The notes beneath the pieces were generated by a model, which saw only the letters and a program-made list of their open reading frames with translations, made no database searches and was not told where the DNA came from. A stretch of DNA of 64,000 bases. Origin: CAYXLI01 sp964464925 (GTDB taxonomy: Bacteria > Acidobacteriota > Terriglobia > Bryobacterales > Bryobacteraceae). Location: positions 124,001 to 188,000 of the forward strand of contig CAYXLI010000008.1 in NCBI GenBank assembly GCA_964464925.1, read 5' to 3'. The position numbers were made by a program, and so were the translations under genes. Position 1 is the stretch's first letter. The number at the start of each line of letters is the position of its first letter. Shown here in pieces: positions 7,739-16,182 of this stretch.

Positions 7739-8588
7739 GTTGGTCCTCAAATTCCAATCCGGTCTCATCCTGCGCCGATCGCCAATCGCGTACCGCGAGT
7801 ACGCATTCGCAGACCGGAAAGGACGCGTCTTCCCGCACCCGCGTCAAACGGGCTTTGCTGCTGAACCGGAAGGGCTCTAGTCCGGCTTTTCGCAGCAGTT
7901 GCAGCGCATCGCGGAGACGGAACCCATACCGTTCGACATGTCGGTCCCAACAGTCCAGTTGAACGTATTGAACACGCTTGAGCAGTTCGGAAGCACCGCG
8001 CAAAACCGGCAACTCGTAGCCTTCTGTGCCGATTCTGAGCAGCCGCACCGCGAAGTTGCCCCGGAGCAAGGTATCAAGCGTGCACATAGTCACCGAAGTT
8101 CCATGTTTGGATGCGTGGTAGCGTGAATCCACCGCATGGCCGTCCATGAGAACAATCTGGCCGTTCGAATCTCCGACCGCAACATTCATCGCCTCCACAT
8201 TGCGGACGCGGTTCAGGCTTAGGTTGCCTTTCAGAAAATGAAACGTCCTCGGGTGCGCCTCTAAGGCATACACCCGGCCTGTTTCGCCGACCGCATTCGA
8301 CGCACACAGGGTCAGCGTTCCGATATCCGCTCCGGAGTCAACTACGATATCGCCGGGCCGCAGGATCCGGTTCAGCACTTGCTCGTCCTGCGCGTTCCCC
8401 GCAGGATCCAGCCAAAGCAGCGAGGAGTATGCGCTCGGATAGAACCGTAATCGATAGCCGGCGCGCCGAATAGTTAGCGCGCGGCACAACCCGGATTTCC
8501 AGAGCAGGCGCGAAGCAAAGAAGCGAAACGGCTTCGGTTCGCGGATCAATTGTTCAGAGATCGCTTCGAATGTCGAAGTACGGGACAT
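7701..8588 (-). CDS. FkbM-family methyltransferase
   Basis: A protein of 295 residues. The SAM-binding motif I reads DIVVDSGADIGTLTL and is followed by an acidic strand end (VYALEAHPRTF) and the FkbM block TLDTLL...LLRIGTEGYELPVLRGA. FkbM enzymes O-methylate sugars or polyketides; within a flippase/ligase operon the likely target is a glycan. The start ATG at 8588 overlaps the flippase stop (TGATG). The same frame stays open to 9404 but that part is antisense-frame noise over the flippase. The usual motif I (VxDxGAxxG) is changed to VDSGADIG, which is within family variation. Confidence 0.87.
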   Translation of the reverse strand: MSRTSTFEAISEQLIREPKPFRFFASRLLWKSGLCRALTIRRAGYRLRFYPSAYSSLLWLDPAGNAQDEQVLNRILRPGDIVVDSGADIGTLTLCASNAVGETGRVYALEAHPRTFHFLKGNLSLNRVRNVEAMNVAVGDSNGQIVLMDGHAVDSRYHASKHGTSVTMCTLDTLLRGNFAVRLLRIGTEGYELPVLRGASELLKRVQYVQLDCWDRHVERYGFRLRDALQLLRKAGLEPFRFSSKARLTRVREDASFPVCECVLAVRDWRSAQDETGLEFEDQHDQIFAAANAGY

Positions 8589-10021
8589 CAGTCTCTCCCC
8601 ACGAAATGATTTTGAATTTGTCGCAACAGCGGAGACGCTGTGTAAAGAAACGCTGAAAGCAGAACAGAAAAAGTCAACAAGCGGAGCGGAGCCGTTAGAG
8701 CATCTGGCCACACCGCGAGACAGCACAATGCAAGGGCGGCAAGTTTGAACGCCATTGCAGTCCATTCGTTGGCCTGCAAAGCCCTGGCCTTCAGAACCGT
8801 GTGGTCTGCGAGTAACGCAAAGGAAGCCTGTGCCCCGATCCATGCCACACCTATCGCAGTGAAGCCGAGCGCACACCGGCCGCCGTAGAACACAACGGCG
8901 AGGACGGCCAGAGACATCAAGGCGATTCCGGTCATCTGCGGCCACAAACGAGCGGCCTGCAAGGCTTCCGTGCTGATGATTCCGTGCGCATTCAAACACA
9001 ACCCGAGACAAATCATCGGAAAGGTCGCGATCCCTGCTGGTTCCTTTATTCCAACGTAGGCAAGAACCAGGGGAGCAGCCACAGCGGCGGCGCAAGCGAT
9101 CGCGGCGTAGAAGTTCCAACTCACCTGCAGGACGGAAGGCAGGCTGCGAGAGAATCTGTCGCCAGCCTTCGTCTTCGCGAACCGCGGGAACAGCACCAAT
9201 CCCATTACGTTCCCGAAGAAGAAGACCTTCGCCGAAAGATCGTACACCGCGCGATAGATTCCCAGCGCATGCAATCCGAACGACCAGTTCACCAGGAGCG
9301 AGGGAACCTGAATGGTGCTTAGATAAAGAATCTGCGCGATCGACAATGTGCTGGATTCCGCAACCATCGTGCGGACTCCAGCGCGGTCTAACCGAGGCTT
9401 CCACGCCGGCGCGGGTAGTCCGCCCATGAGACGCACTGCGAGCACGAAATCGATGAGCCGCCGGGCAGCCTGGCTGACCGCTGCTGCAATGGGCGAGCCA
9501 AAAGCAGCGAATGCACCGAGCAGCAGCGCATACCGGACCACACCCGAGGCAAGATTAAAGCGAGCAAACCGCTCAAACCGCTCCTGCCCCACGCACGCCG
9601 ATTGCATCATGGAAATCGGAATGCCGAGCACGTACTCCACCAGCGCCATCGCGCCGATCCATCCGGCTGCTGTGGCTTGCGCCTCCGGAATGGAGAACAG
9701 ATACTTCGGCGTCAGCAAAACGACTGGGGGAATGAGCGCTATCAAGACCAGCCCAAGTCCTAAATAAACGGTAAGTGCGGTCCGCAGGCTGTGAATCTGC
9801 TCTGCCTCGCTCGTCGAGGCTGCCAGGGTGCGAAGAAGATGTTTGCTGACGCCAAGGTCGGAAAGCGCCACGTACGACGCAATCACTCCGTACACCGCGA
9901 ATAAACCGTAGCCCTCGGCACCTACACAGCGGAGCGCCACCGGGACCACGAGCAAACCCAAGACGCCATTAACAGCGTTCGCGCCAGAAACGGAGAGGAC
10001 ACTGCGTAACAGTCGTGGCAC
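8588..10021 (-). CDS. Oligosaccharide flippase (Wzx/MATE-like)
   Basis: A protein of about 477 residues with some twelve to fourteen hydrophobic helices and the N-terminal pattern SVSGANAVNGVLGLLVVPVALR..GAEGYGLFAVYGVI, typical of polysaccharide-biosynthesis flippases of the MOP superfamily. It would move lipid-linked sugar units across the inner membrane. It is the first gene of the operon with the FkbM methyltransferase and the O-antigen ligase-like gene. AAGGAG precedes the GTG at 10021 by four bases, so this start is chosen over the GTG at 10036. No glycosyltransferase genes are linked on this side, so the operon is probably a fragment of a dispersed pathway. Confidence 0.8.
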   Translation of the reverse strand: MPRLLRSVLSVSGANAVNGVLGLLVVPVALRCVGAEGYGLFAVYGVIASYVALSDLGVSKHLLRTLAASTSEAEQIHSLRTALTVYLGLGLVLIALIPPVVLLTPKYLFSIPEAQATAAGWIGAMALVEYVLGIPISMMQSACVGQERFERFARFNLASGVVRYALLLGAFAAFGSPIAAAVSQAARRLIDFVLAVRLMGGLPAPAWKPRLDRAGVRTMVAESSTLSIAQILYLSTIQVPSLLVNWSFGLHALGIYRAVYDLSAKVFFFGNVMGLVLFPRFAKTKAGDRFSRSLPSVLQVSWNFYAAIACAAAVAAPLVLAYVGIKEPAGIATFPMICLGLCLNAHGIISTEALQAARLWPQMTGIALMSLAVLAVVFYGGRCALGFTAIGVAWIGAQASFALLADHTVLKARALQANEWTAMAFKLAALALCCLAVWPDALTAPLRLLTFSVLLSAFLYTASPLLRQIQNHFVGRD

Positions 10022-10088
10022 TCTACTCCTTCTCACTAGGAGTAGTGGCCGAATTGGCCCTTCTCTCTCGGATTTTTTCTCTAGGAAT

Positions 10089-11018
10089 TTACGCCATAGC
10101 GGATCGGACCGAGGCCAGGTCCTTCTTCATAGCAGCGAAAACTTCCGATTTTGGCAAACTGATCGCCGTTTTCCCCGCCTCCGCCCCGCCTAGCAAATAT
10201 TCGACGTGCATCTGGACCGGTCCGGCGAACTGCAAGTCGTTCAGCGTCTTGAAAAACTGCGCAAGGTGCACCATACCTTCTCCCATCGGACACCACTCAG
10301 CCTTCCAGGCCCCCTTAGCGTCTTTCTTCCACAAGAAGTCCTTCACCGCCGCGCCGGCTACATAAGGAGCGCTACCTCTCAACGAGTGGATCCAACCCCC
10401 CAGACCGCCCTCGATGGTGGCATGAGCCACGTCATAGTTGATAGCGACCGCTTTCGGATCGAACTCCCTCAGCAGCATGAAGATATCCCAAACGGATGCG
10501 CCCGCCTGACCCACGCCCGAATGCGTGTGGTACATCGCCGTCACTTTGTACTTCGCATTCAGAGCCGCGAGTTTCTGGATGCGCCGCTGCAGGTTTTGAA
10601 ATTGCGGCGCCATCGGCTGGTTCAAATCGTATTTAAACCCACCCCAACGGTATTTACGGATGTCCAGCGATGCCAGCGTCTTCAGTACATCCTCCGCGTG
10701 GGGCGACTCTGCATCCACAATACCCGCGGTAACCATTGGCACTTCCAGCCCGTGCTTCCGGATAATCCCGACCAGTTTGGGCAATACTTGCGCCACTACT
10801 GCCGGTTCGACATGGCCCTTCTCGCGAACCGTAATGTCGACACCGTCAAAGCCGATCTCCGCCGCACCGGCCGCAAGGTCCTCGCCGTTCAGAAACTGCA
10901 GGTGCTTTGAGAAGATGTAAACCTTCCTGCCAGCGCTTCGTTTCTCATCCGCCAACAGACTGGTGGCATACAGCCCTGCGGTTCCGGCCAAGAAAGTCCG
11001 TCGTACCATACCCGACAC
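10089..11018 (-). CDS. Exported sugar phosphate isomerase/epimerase-like TIM-barrel protein
   Basis: A protein of 309 residues. A short signal-like leader (MVRRTFLAGTAGLYATSLLA) precedes a xylose-isomerase-like TIM barrel (AP_endonuc_2 fold). Conserved elements include GFDGVDITVRE, MVTAG, MYHTHSG and INYDVAHATIEGG, which would provide acidic and His metal ligands. Members of this family in Acidobacteria and Planctomycetes are numerous and mostly without known substrate. GGGAG lies about ten bases before the GTG at 11018; an ATG at 11009 is the alternative. It is divergent from the SGNH hydrolase gene, with about 22 bases between. Confidence 0.85.
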   Translation of the reverse strand: MSGMVRRTFLAGTAGLYATSLLADEKRSAGRKVYIFSKHLQFLNGEDLAAGAAEIGFDGVDITVREKGHVEPAVVAQVLPKLVGIIRKHGLEVPMVTAGIVDAESPHAEDVLKTLASLDIRKYRWGGFKYDLNQPMAPQFQNLQRRIQKLAALNAKYKVTAMYHTHSGVGQAGASVWDIFMLLREFDPKAVAINYDVAHATIEGGLGGWIHSLRGSAPYVAGAAVKDFLWKKDAKGAWKAEWCPMGEGMVHLAQFFKTLNDLQFAGPVQMHVEYLLGGAEAGKTAISLPKSEVFAAMKKDLASVRSAMA

Positions 11019-11040
11019 TCTATACCAACTCCCGGATAAG

Positions 11041-11712
11041 ATGAGACCGATGCTGAAGCGTCTGCTCGTTTTCGCGCTCCTCCTGCCGGTGTTCGCGCAA
11101 TCGCAGGATCCAGCCTACGCGTCTTTTCAAGACATACCCGGTCTGCCGCGTGTGTTGTTGCTGGGCGATTCTATCTCGATCGGTTACACGCTGCCGGTCC
11201 GCAAGTTGCTCGCCGGAAAAGCGAACGTGTATCGCCCGCCGTCGAATTGCGGCCCAACGAGCAACGGAGTTAAAAATATTCGCGCTTGGTTGAGCGACGG
11301 CGACTGGTCTGTCATTCACTTCAATTTCGGGCTGCATGACCTCAAGCTCATGGAGGACGGCAAGCAACAGGTTTCGTTGGATGAATACGAGCGCAATCTG
11401 CGGGAAATCGCGGTACTTTTGAAAGCAACCGGCGCCACGATCATCCTGGCCACAACCACGCCGGTACCGAACGGAGCTCAAACTCCGGTACGCCGCACTG
11501 AAGACGTGCCGGCCTACAATGCAGCCGCTCTCCGGGTCGCGCGGGATTTCGGATTTGCCGTGGATGATCTCTACGCGCTCTGCATGCCCCAATTGACGGA
11601 AATTCAGCGTCCCCAGAACGTACATTTCACCGGGAAGGGGTATGAAGTGCTGGCCACACAAGTAGCGGCAAGCATCCAAAAGGCTTTAGCTCAAAACAGC
11701 CCAAAGCGGTGA
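11041..11712 (+). CDS. Secreted SGNH/GDSL-type hydrolase
   Basis: A protein of 223 residues with an N-terminal signal peptide (MLKRLLVFALLLPVFAQSQ). The catalytic serine is in LLLGDSISIGY (block I), block III is FNFGLHDLK, and the C-terminal His is in NVHFTGKGY, giving the SGNH esterase/lipase layout. Such enzymes deacylate carbohydrates or lipids in the periplasm or outside. The start at ATG 11041 (or 11050) gives a clean signal peptide; the longer frame from 10963 runs into the divergent gene. The 3' end overlaps the convergent DUF4112 gene by 22 bases. Confidence 0.88.
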   Translation: MRPMLKRLLVFALLLPVFAQSQDPAYASFQDIPGLPRVLLLGDSISIGYTLPVRKLLAGKANVYRPPSNCGPTSNGVKNIRAWLSDGDWSVIHFNFGLHDLKLMEDGKQQVSLDEYERNLREIAVLLKATGATIILATTTPVPNGAQTPVRRTEDVPAYNAAALRVARDFGFAVDDLYALCMPQLTEIQRPQNVHFTGKGYEVLATQVAASIQKALAQNSPKR

Positions 11713-12176
11713 ACCAACCAGATCACCAGGACGACCGGCAGCGATATTAGAGCCAGCAACAGGGCTCCAGAGACGATCACGAAGAGAACGTCACGACGCT
11801 TTTGCCGCAGTGGCTGCGCAATGTGGGCGCGCATGAGTTTCACGTTGCGAGTGGTGGCTTTAAATGCAAAATCGAACAAATCTCCCGCTATCGGGACTGT
11901 GCCGATAACGGCGTCGATTCCGATATTCATCAGCATCCGGACGATGGTCACTCGCGGGTACCCGAGCCGCACCGCGATCACAACCACATACATGGAAATC
12001 AGTGCGCCAACGAAATCTCCTATGCCTGGGATCAATCCGATAATGCCGTCCAACCCGATCCGGAAGCTACCGAAGTTGATAGACCGGTCCATCAGATAGG
12101 CGAGCCGCTCCACGGACTCGAGACGTGGGTCCACGATCTCAGGATCGCGATAATCGACCTGTTCGGAGATTTGCAT
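11691..12176 (-). CDS. DUF4112 membrane protein
   Basis: A protein of 161 residues matching DUF4112: RLAYLMDRSI, then IGLDGIIGLIPGIGDFVG, VTIVRMLMNIGIDAVIGTVP and DLFDFAFKATTRNVKLM, with a hydrophobic C-terminal helix (VLFVIVSGALLLALISLPVVL). The two Gly-Pro-rich P-G-I/V-G-D loops are the family hallmark. It is an integral membrane protein with no known function. ATG 12176 is chosen because GGGGGAGGG lies four bases upstream; the longer frame from 12248 adds nothing similar. It overlaps the SGNH gene end to end. Confidence 0.85.
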   Translation of the reverse strand: MQISEQVDYRDPEIVDPRLESVERLAYLMDRSINFGSFRIGLDGIIGLIPGIGDFVGALISMYVVVIAVRLGYPRVTIVRMLMNIGIDAVIGTVPIAGDLFDFAFKATTRNVKLMRAHIAQPLRQKRRDVLFVIVSGALLLALISLPVVLVIWLVHRFGLF

Positions 12177-12293
12177 GCAGCCCTCCCCCGGGTAGACGCG
12201 AATCGGAATGCAAGCGTTCCGAAACATGCGGCTGAAGGGGATGAACACACCGGAACTGCTTTCCAGCCGTACACTTACACGGACAGGGTCAGG

Positions 12294-13481
12294 TCACAAA
12301 CCGGCGGCGCGCGGCAAATTGCGAGAACCGGTATTGAGCCGCATCAGCGTCGAAGAGGACGGACACGCGTGCGCGAATTCGTGGGAACTCCGTATTCTCG
12401 CTGGCGCTTCATCGCGAGAAATCGTCTCGAATCCGAATCGTGTCCAATACGTGGCCGCCTTTTCGGTCAGTAGATACAACGTCTCCAATCCGTGTTCGCG
12501 TGCAAATCGCAAGCGGTCTTCCGCGAGTTGCTTGCCCAATCCGTATCCGCGCCGCTCCTGGCTGACGACTACCGAACGGAGCAGCCCAATGCGGCCGTAA
12601 ATTTCCAACCCGGCAGCGCCAATCAGTTCTCCCCTTGCTTCCGCGACAACAAACGAGATGGGCTCGCCGGAAGGCCTTGCAAGTTTGTTGACCTCTAGCA
12701 GAGCAGAGATTCCTTCCAGGTCTGCCTGATTCGCCTCTCTCAACTGATGCGACATCGCGAAGCCCGTGCGCAGAGCAAACGCCCAATCGGAACGGCGGTT
12801 CTCTTCCGCGCTTCGCGCTGCCGAGTGCCAGTCATATTCCAGGCAAATCTGTTCCGCGCGAATCGCCTCATCCGTTCGAGTCAGAATTGTATATCGTGCA
12901 TGCGGCGAACCCGTCTGCATCGCGTGCTGGTATGGAACATCATCCGTATAGGCCTGCAGACCTACGCTGCCCGGGTTCACCACCATGCAATTGGCGTTTA
13001 CCTGCACGATGCGCGGCACATGTGTATGTCCGCAAAACACGATCCCCTGCGCATACTTACCAAGCAATCGCGCGACATCTAACGCACTTCGAAGTTGAAC
13101 TCCATGCTGGTCTACGCGCTCCAGCAGATAGGCCATATCGTGCTCCGGCGAGCCATGGCAGAGGAGCATCCCGTCAACCTTGCGCTTTGGGGGCAAACTG
13201 ACGAGCCTCTCGATTTGCTCGTCCGTGAGTTGCGCGCGTGTGTAATTGAGGGAGGCTCCCTGCTCATCAAACAGCCGGTCCTGGTTCCCGCGAATCGTGA
13301 CGACGCGATGAGTCCATTCGACCTCATCCAGCAGCTTCATCGTGCCGGCCGGATCCAGTGGTCCGTACGCGAGATCTCCCAGGTTCAGGATGGTGCCGAT
13401 GTCCCGCCGCCGTATGTCGGCGAGCACGGCTTCCAGCGCCCAGCGATTTCCATGAATGTCGGCAAGGATCGCGTACTTCAT
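12294..13481 (-). CDS. Metallophosphoesterase fused to ArsN2-like GNAT acetyltransferase
   Basis: A protein of 395 residues with two complete domains. Residues 1-245 are a calcineurin-like phosphodiesterase of the YfcE/MJ0936 type: DIHGN (Asp8, His10), GDLAYG (Asp36), GNQD, CHGSPEH and GHTHVP supply the dinuclear metal site. Residues about 250-385 are a GNAT domain with LRSVVVSQERRGYGLGKQLA as the acetyl-CoA loop, then LYLLTEKAATYWTRFGFE and an FAHACPSSSTLM end, the pattern of the ArsN2 acetyltransferases linked to arsenic resistance. The start ATG 13481 overlaps the upstream stop (ATGA). The fusion is not one I know. No ars genes lie nearby. Confidence 0.82.
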   Translation of the reverse strand: MKYAILADIHGNRWALEAVLADIRRRDIGTILNLGDLAYGPLDPAGTMKLLDEVEWTHRVVTIRGNQDRLFDEQGASLNYTRAQLTDEQIERLVSLPPKRKVDGMLLCHGSPEHDMAYLLERVDQHGVQLRSALDVARLLGKYAQGIVFCGHTHVPRIVQVNANCMVVNPGSVGLQAYTDDVPYQHAMQTGSPHARYTILTRTDEAIRAEQICLEYDWHSAARSAEENRRSDWAFALRTGFAMSHQLREANQADLEGISALLEVNKLARPSGEPISFVVAEARGELIGAAGLEIYGRIGLLRSVVVSQERRGYGLGKQLAEDRLRFAREHGLETLYLLTEKAATYWTRFGFETISRDEAPARIRSSHEFAHACPSSSTLMRLNTGSRNLPRAAGL

Positions 13482-13966
13482 TGCTTCCGCCGGGCCGTCC
13501 ATGCGAGGTATTCTTTGAACTCTCCCGTCTTGCCGGGTATGGCGATCTCGAATGTGCCTGCCAGGGTGTTGGCGCCGGTCTTACGGTAGGTGAGCCGATG
13601 CTGCGCATTCACGAAACGGATGGCCCCACCTCCGTCGCTTACCTCGATCCTGTATGAAATTACGTGGCCTTCATTGTCGGCGTACAAGGCTTCCGGTGAA
13701 CCGTTTATGCCGTAAATCATCATGATGTCTTCGTGGTGCAAGCCGGAGTTCCCGTTCGCCACGGGATAGTCAGACCAGTTCCGCCGGATCATCACCTTAC
13801 CTTGTACATCCGGCCTGAATGAGAAGCCGCCGCTGCCTTGGCCCGTGCGAGGGCCTCCGCCTTCGCCTACCCATTCACCCACAAGAAACTGGAGAGCTTT
13901 CCACCCATCGGATTCCGCCGCTAGTGGCGCGCTCAAGAGGAGACAGAGCACGCATATCCGAAGCAT
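13478..13966 (-). CDS. Secreted lipocalin-like protein of unknown function
   Basis: A protein of 162 residues with signal peptide MLRICVLCLLLSAPLAAE. The start of the mature domain, LQFLVGEWVGEGGGPRTGQGSGGFSF, is typical of small beta-barrel proteins that begin with a GxW strand (DUF1579/lipocalin-like). A repeated pattern of short strands follows, with no catalytic residues. Ligand and role are unknown. It overlaps the phosphoesterase-acetyltransferase gene by 4 bases (ATGA), so the two are probably co-transcribed. The tRNA-Sec gene lies just upstream on the same strand. Confidence 0.7.
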   Translation of the reverse strand: MLRICVLCLLLSAPLAAESDGWKALQFLVGEWVGEGGGPRTGQGSGGFSFRPDVQGKVMIRRNWSDYPVANGNSGLHHEDIMMIYGINGSPEALYADNEGHVISYRIEVSDGGGAIRFVNAQHRLTYRKTGANTLAGTFEIAIPGKTGEFKEYLAWTARRKQ

Positions 13967-13989
13967 TCTCTGATTGTAGAGAAAGCGGA

Positions 13990-14084
13990 TGGCGGGAACC
14001 AGTCCGAGTCGAACAGACCAGCGATCCGATGGACCGCTCAGCGGTTTTGAAGACCGTGCTTACCACCGGGCAAGATTGGCTCCC
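13990..14084 (-). tRNA. selC: tRNA-Sec (anticodon TCA)
   Basis: On the minus strand the sequence folds as a bacterial selenocysteine tRNA: 8-bp acceptor stem (GGGAGCCA with TGGTTCCC, one G-U pair), 6-bp D stem (CTTGCC with GGTAAG) closed by a 4-base loop, anticodon TCA at 14050-14048 in the loop CTTCAAA, an 8-bp variable arm (AGCGGTCC with GGATCGCT), a 5-bp T stem with loop TTCGACT, and an encoded CCA end. The long acceptor, 6-bp D stem and long variable arm separate it from tRNA-Ser. The anticodon stem has four clear pairs and then an A-C mismatch. It reads UGA and implies selenoprotein synthesis; selA, selB and selD are not in the window. Confidence 0.93.
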
Positions 14085-14325
14085 AAATAATGTTAACAAT
14101 CGCAGGTAGAACCGTTGCGCCCATGCGGGCGAGCCCCATTCAGCCCTTCCCACGATCCACTATCCGTGCTAGCATCGCCTGAAAGCTGATCGCCCGGGAT
14201 GCTGTTTGAGACGGTCAGCCCCTTTCGGAATTTCCCGCCACTAGTGGCCGAGCTGGCTATCTCGGGCACGAATGGCTTCAGACGGCTGCGGTCCGATGCT
14301 GTTAGGCAATAGGAGCTTAACGAAT

Positions 14326-14799
14326 ATGGGAAAGATTCTGAGTACTGCGTTTGCGCTTTTCGCGATTTCTACACTGGTGGCCTCCGGGGCCGATAACTCG
14401 CTCGGCACGTGGAAGCTCAACACCGAGAAGTCGAAATACACTCCCGCCCCATTTCCTCTTAAGAGCTTGACGGTCGTTCGAGAAGCGTCTGATGGCGGAG
14501 TAAAAGTGACTGTCACCGGAGAACAGGCAGACGGCACGCCGATCCACACCACCTACACCACCAAATATGATGGTTCACCGTCTATGGTCGAGGGTCAGAA
14601 TCCGCTCTACGACACTATCTCTGTGAAGCAAGTGGACGCGAACACACTAACCGATGACCGGAAAAAAACAGGCGGGTCGTATAAGGCCATCGGCCGTACC
14701 GTAATATCAGACGACGGTGCGACAATGACCACCAATACGAAAGGGGTGAGCCCTGAGGGCAAGGATTTCGTTAGCGTATTGGTGTTCGAAAAGCAGTAA
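14326..14799 (+). CDS. Small secreted protein of unknown function
   Basis: A protein of 157 residues with signal peptide MGKILSTAFALFAISTLVASGA. The mature part starts NSLGTWKLNTEKSKYTPAP and has alternating strands with many Lys, Thr and Asp (VKVTVTGEQADGT, TTKYDGSPSMVEGQ), resembling short lipocalin-like or DUF-type periplasmic proteins common in Acidobacteria. No catalytic motif is seen. AGGAG at 14311-14315 lies ten bases before the ATG at 14326, which decides the start over the longer frame from 14272. It ends 15 bases before the convergent udgX-like gene. Confidence 0.65.
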   Translation: MGKILSTAFALFAISTLVASGADNSLGTWKLNTEKSKYTPAPFPLKSLTVVREASDGGVKVTVTGEQADGTPIHTTYTTKYDGSPSMVEGQNPLYDTISVKQVDANTLTDDRKKTGGSYKAIGRTVISDDGATMTTNTKGVSPEGKDFVSVLVFEKQ

Positions 14800-14814
14800 T
14801 CCTGCTTCGCACCA

Positions 14815-16182
14815 CTACGCCGCTCTGAGCAGCCTTTCACGTACAAGGCGCAGGTCGTCAACGAACCGGGCATATTCTTCTTCCCGCCGCTCGGGTTCAG
14901 GCACGCGCAACAGGAACGACGGATGGATCGTCGCGAACAGTTCTGCCGAAGAGGGATGCGGCAAGAATTTACCGCGGTCGCGCGTCAACTTGAAATCGCG
15001 GCCGGCTAAAGACAGAGCGGCCGTCGCGCCGAGAGCCACAATCACGCGCGGTTGCACGACCGAGATTTCCGCGTCAAGCCAAGGATGACAAGCAGCGATT
15101 TCCAGCCCTCCCGGCTTTTTGTGGATGCGGCGCTTGCCGCGCTCTTCGAATTTAAAGTGCTTTACGGCGTTCGTTACATAGACGTCATCTCTTTCAATAC
15201 CGGCCTCTTCCAGAGCGCGTGAGAGCATTGCGCCAGCCGGTCCGACAAATGGCTTTCCCTGCAGGTCTTCCTGATCTCCCGGCTGTTCGCCCACCATCAT
15301 GACGTGCGCCTGTGCAGGACCGGCGCCGAACACTGTCTGCGTTGCGAACTGATACAGGGCACACCCTCGGCAGTCCTTGGAGGCCCTTGTCAGAACATTC
15401 AGCGAGCGCGTCTGGGGTACGAACGGCGCTGCCGATGTTTTCTGCGTTCCTCGCATTTCCTGCTCCCTATTCCGCGCCTCCGAAATAAGCTGCGGAATGA
15501 TTTGCGCCTCCGGCAGCGTGGCCCAGTGCCGCACTGCCATCTCTTTCTTCATGGCGTCCACCTTCAATCGCGCCGGATTGAATACCGACGCGTAGTACAA
15601 GCGCCAGAGGTCTTCCAGATCGTCAGACGCCGGAGCCTGCGATTTCGGAACACCCGGACCGAAGCGCAGCTCTTTCTGATTCCAAAATGCGCTGCGGTCC
15701 GGCGTGAGAATCGCCCATTGCATGTCGCCGAATCTCTTAACGAACCATGGAGCCATGGCCTGCACGATCAGATGATCCGGCCTGTGCCAGGCGATGTAAT
15801 GACCGTCGCGTGTTTTTCGGAACCGCACGAAGGCCTTCATCTTGTGCATGTCCCGGCGGACTGCCCTTTCCATCAGCAGTGCTTCGCGCACGTCCACGTC
15901 GACTTCGATCTCCAGCAGCTTTCGCTCTCCATGCGTCATTCGCCACAACAGGCGGTACAGCAACCCCCATTTCGTATCGTCGCGGTGACATGCCAGCGTG
16001 CGGCCCAGTTGCAGGAATTCCTTTGGAACGGAGCGCGGTGGTCCGCTCGCCTTGGGCGGAGGCTCTCCGCTGAACAAAAAGGCTCCCCATGCAGCATCCC
16101 CGGGAGACACTTCGGCATAGAGCAAGTCTCGAGCACTTCGCCGCCACTCGTCGAAGTTTTCCGGTAGCGGCAGGGCGATCAT
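14815..16182 (-). CDS. UdgX-type uracil-DNA-binding protein with N-terminal DUF4130 domain
   Basis: A protein of 455 residues with two parts. Residues 1 to about 235 are the DUF4130 domain (TIGR03915 family), which is found fused to or next to uracil-DNA glycosylases. Residues about 255-455 are a family 4/5-like UDG with CRGCALY as an Fe-S Cys motif, GEQPGDQEDLQGKPF and HPSFLLR. The loop KRRIHKKP contains the His that in mycobacterial UdgX attacks the sugar and traps DNA covalently. It recognises uracil in DNA. It is coupled by a 4-base overlap to the radical SAM gene, and the pair is known as a repair cassette. Its precise biological role is unresolved. Confidence 0.92.
   Translation of the reverse strand: MIALPLPENFDEWRRSARDLLYAEVSPGDAAWGAFLFSGEPPPKASGPPRSVPKEFLQLGRTLACHRDDTKWGLLYRLLWRMTHGERKLLEIEVDVDVREALLMERAVRRDMHKMKAFVRFRKTRDGHYIAWHRPDHLIVQAMAPWFVKRFGDMQWAILTPDRSAFWNQKELRFGPGVPKSQAPASDDLEDLWRLYYASVFNPARLKVDAMKKEMAVRHWATLPEAQIIPQLISEARNREQEMRGTQKTSAAPFVPQTRSLNVLTRASKDCRGCALYQFATQTVFGAGPAQAHVMMVGEQPGDQEDLQGKPFVGPAGAMLSRALEEAGIERDDVYVTNAVKHFKFEERGKRRIHKKPGGLEIAACHPWLDAEISVVQPRVIVALGATAALSLAGRDFKLTRDRGKFLPHPSSAELFATIHPSFLLRVPEPERREEEYARFVDDLRLVRERLLRAA

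Noticed and set aside
8589..9404. N-terminal extension of the FkbM frame into the flippase
   Set aside because: The part upstream of 8588 lies in the wrong frame of the flippase gene and has no similarity; the TGATG junction gives the natural start.
11020..11679. Minus-strand frame opposite the SGNH hydrolase
   Set aside because: No known domain, and the plus-strand protein has a signal peptide and the GDS, GLHD and VHF motifs.
15304..16167. Plus-strand frame of 287 codons over the UdgX gene
   Set aside because: It is a shadow of the high-GC coding strand; all UdgX motifs are on the minus strand.
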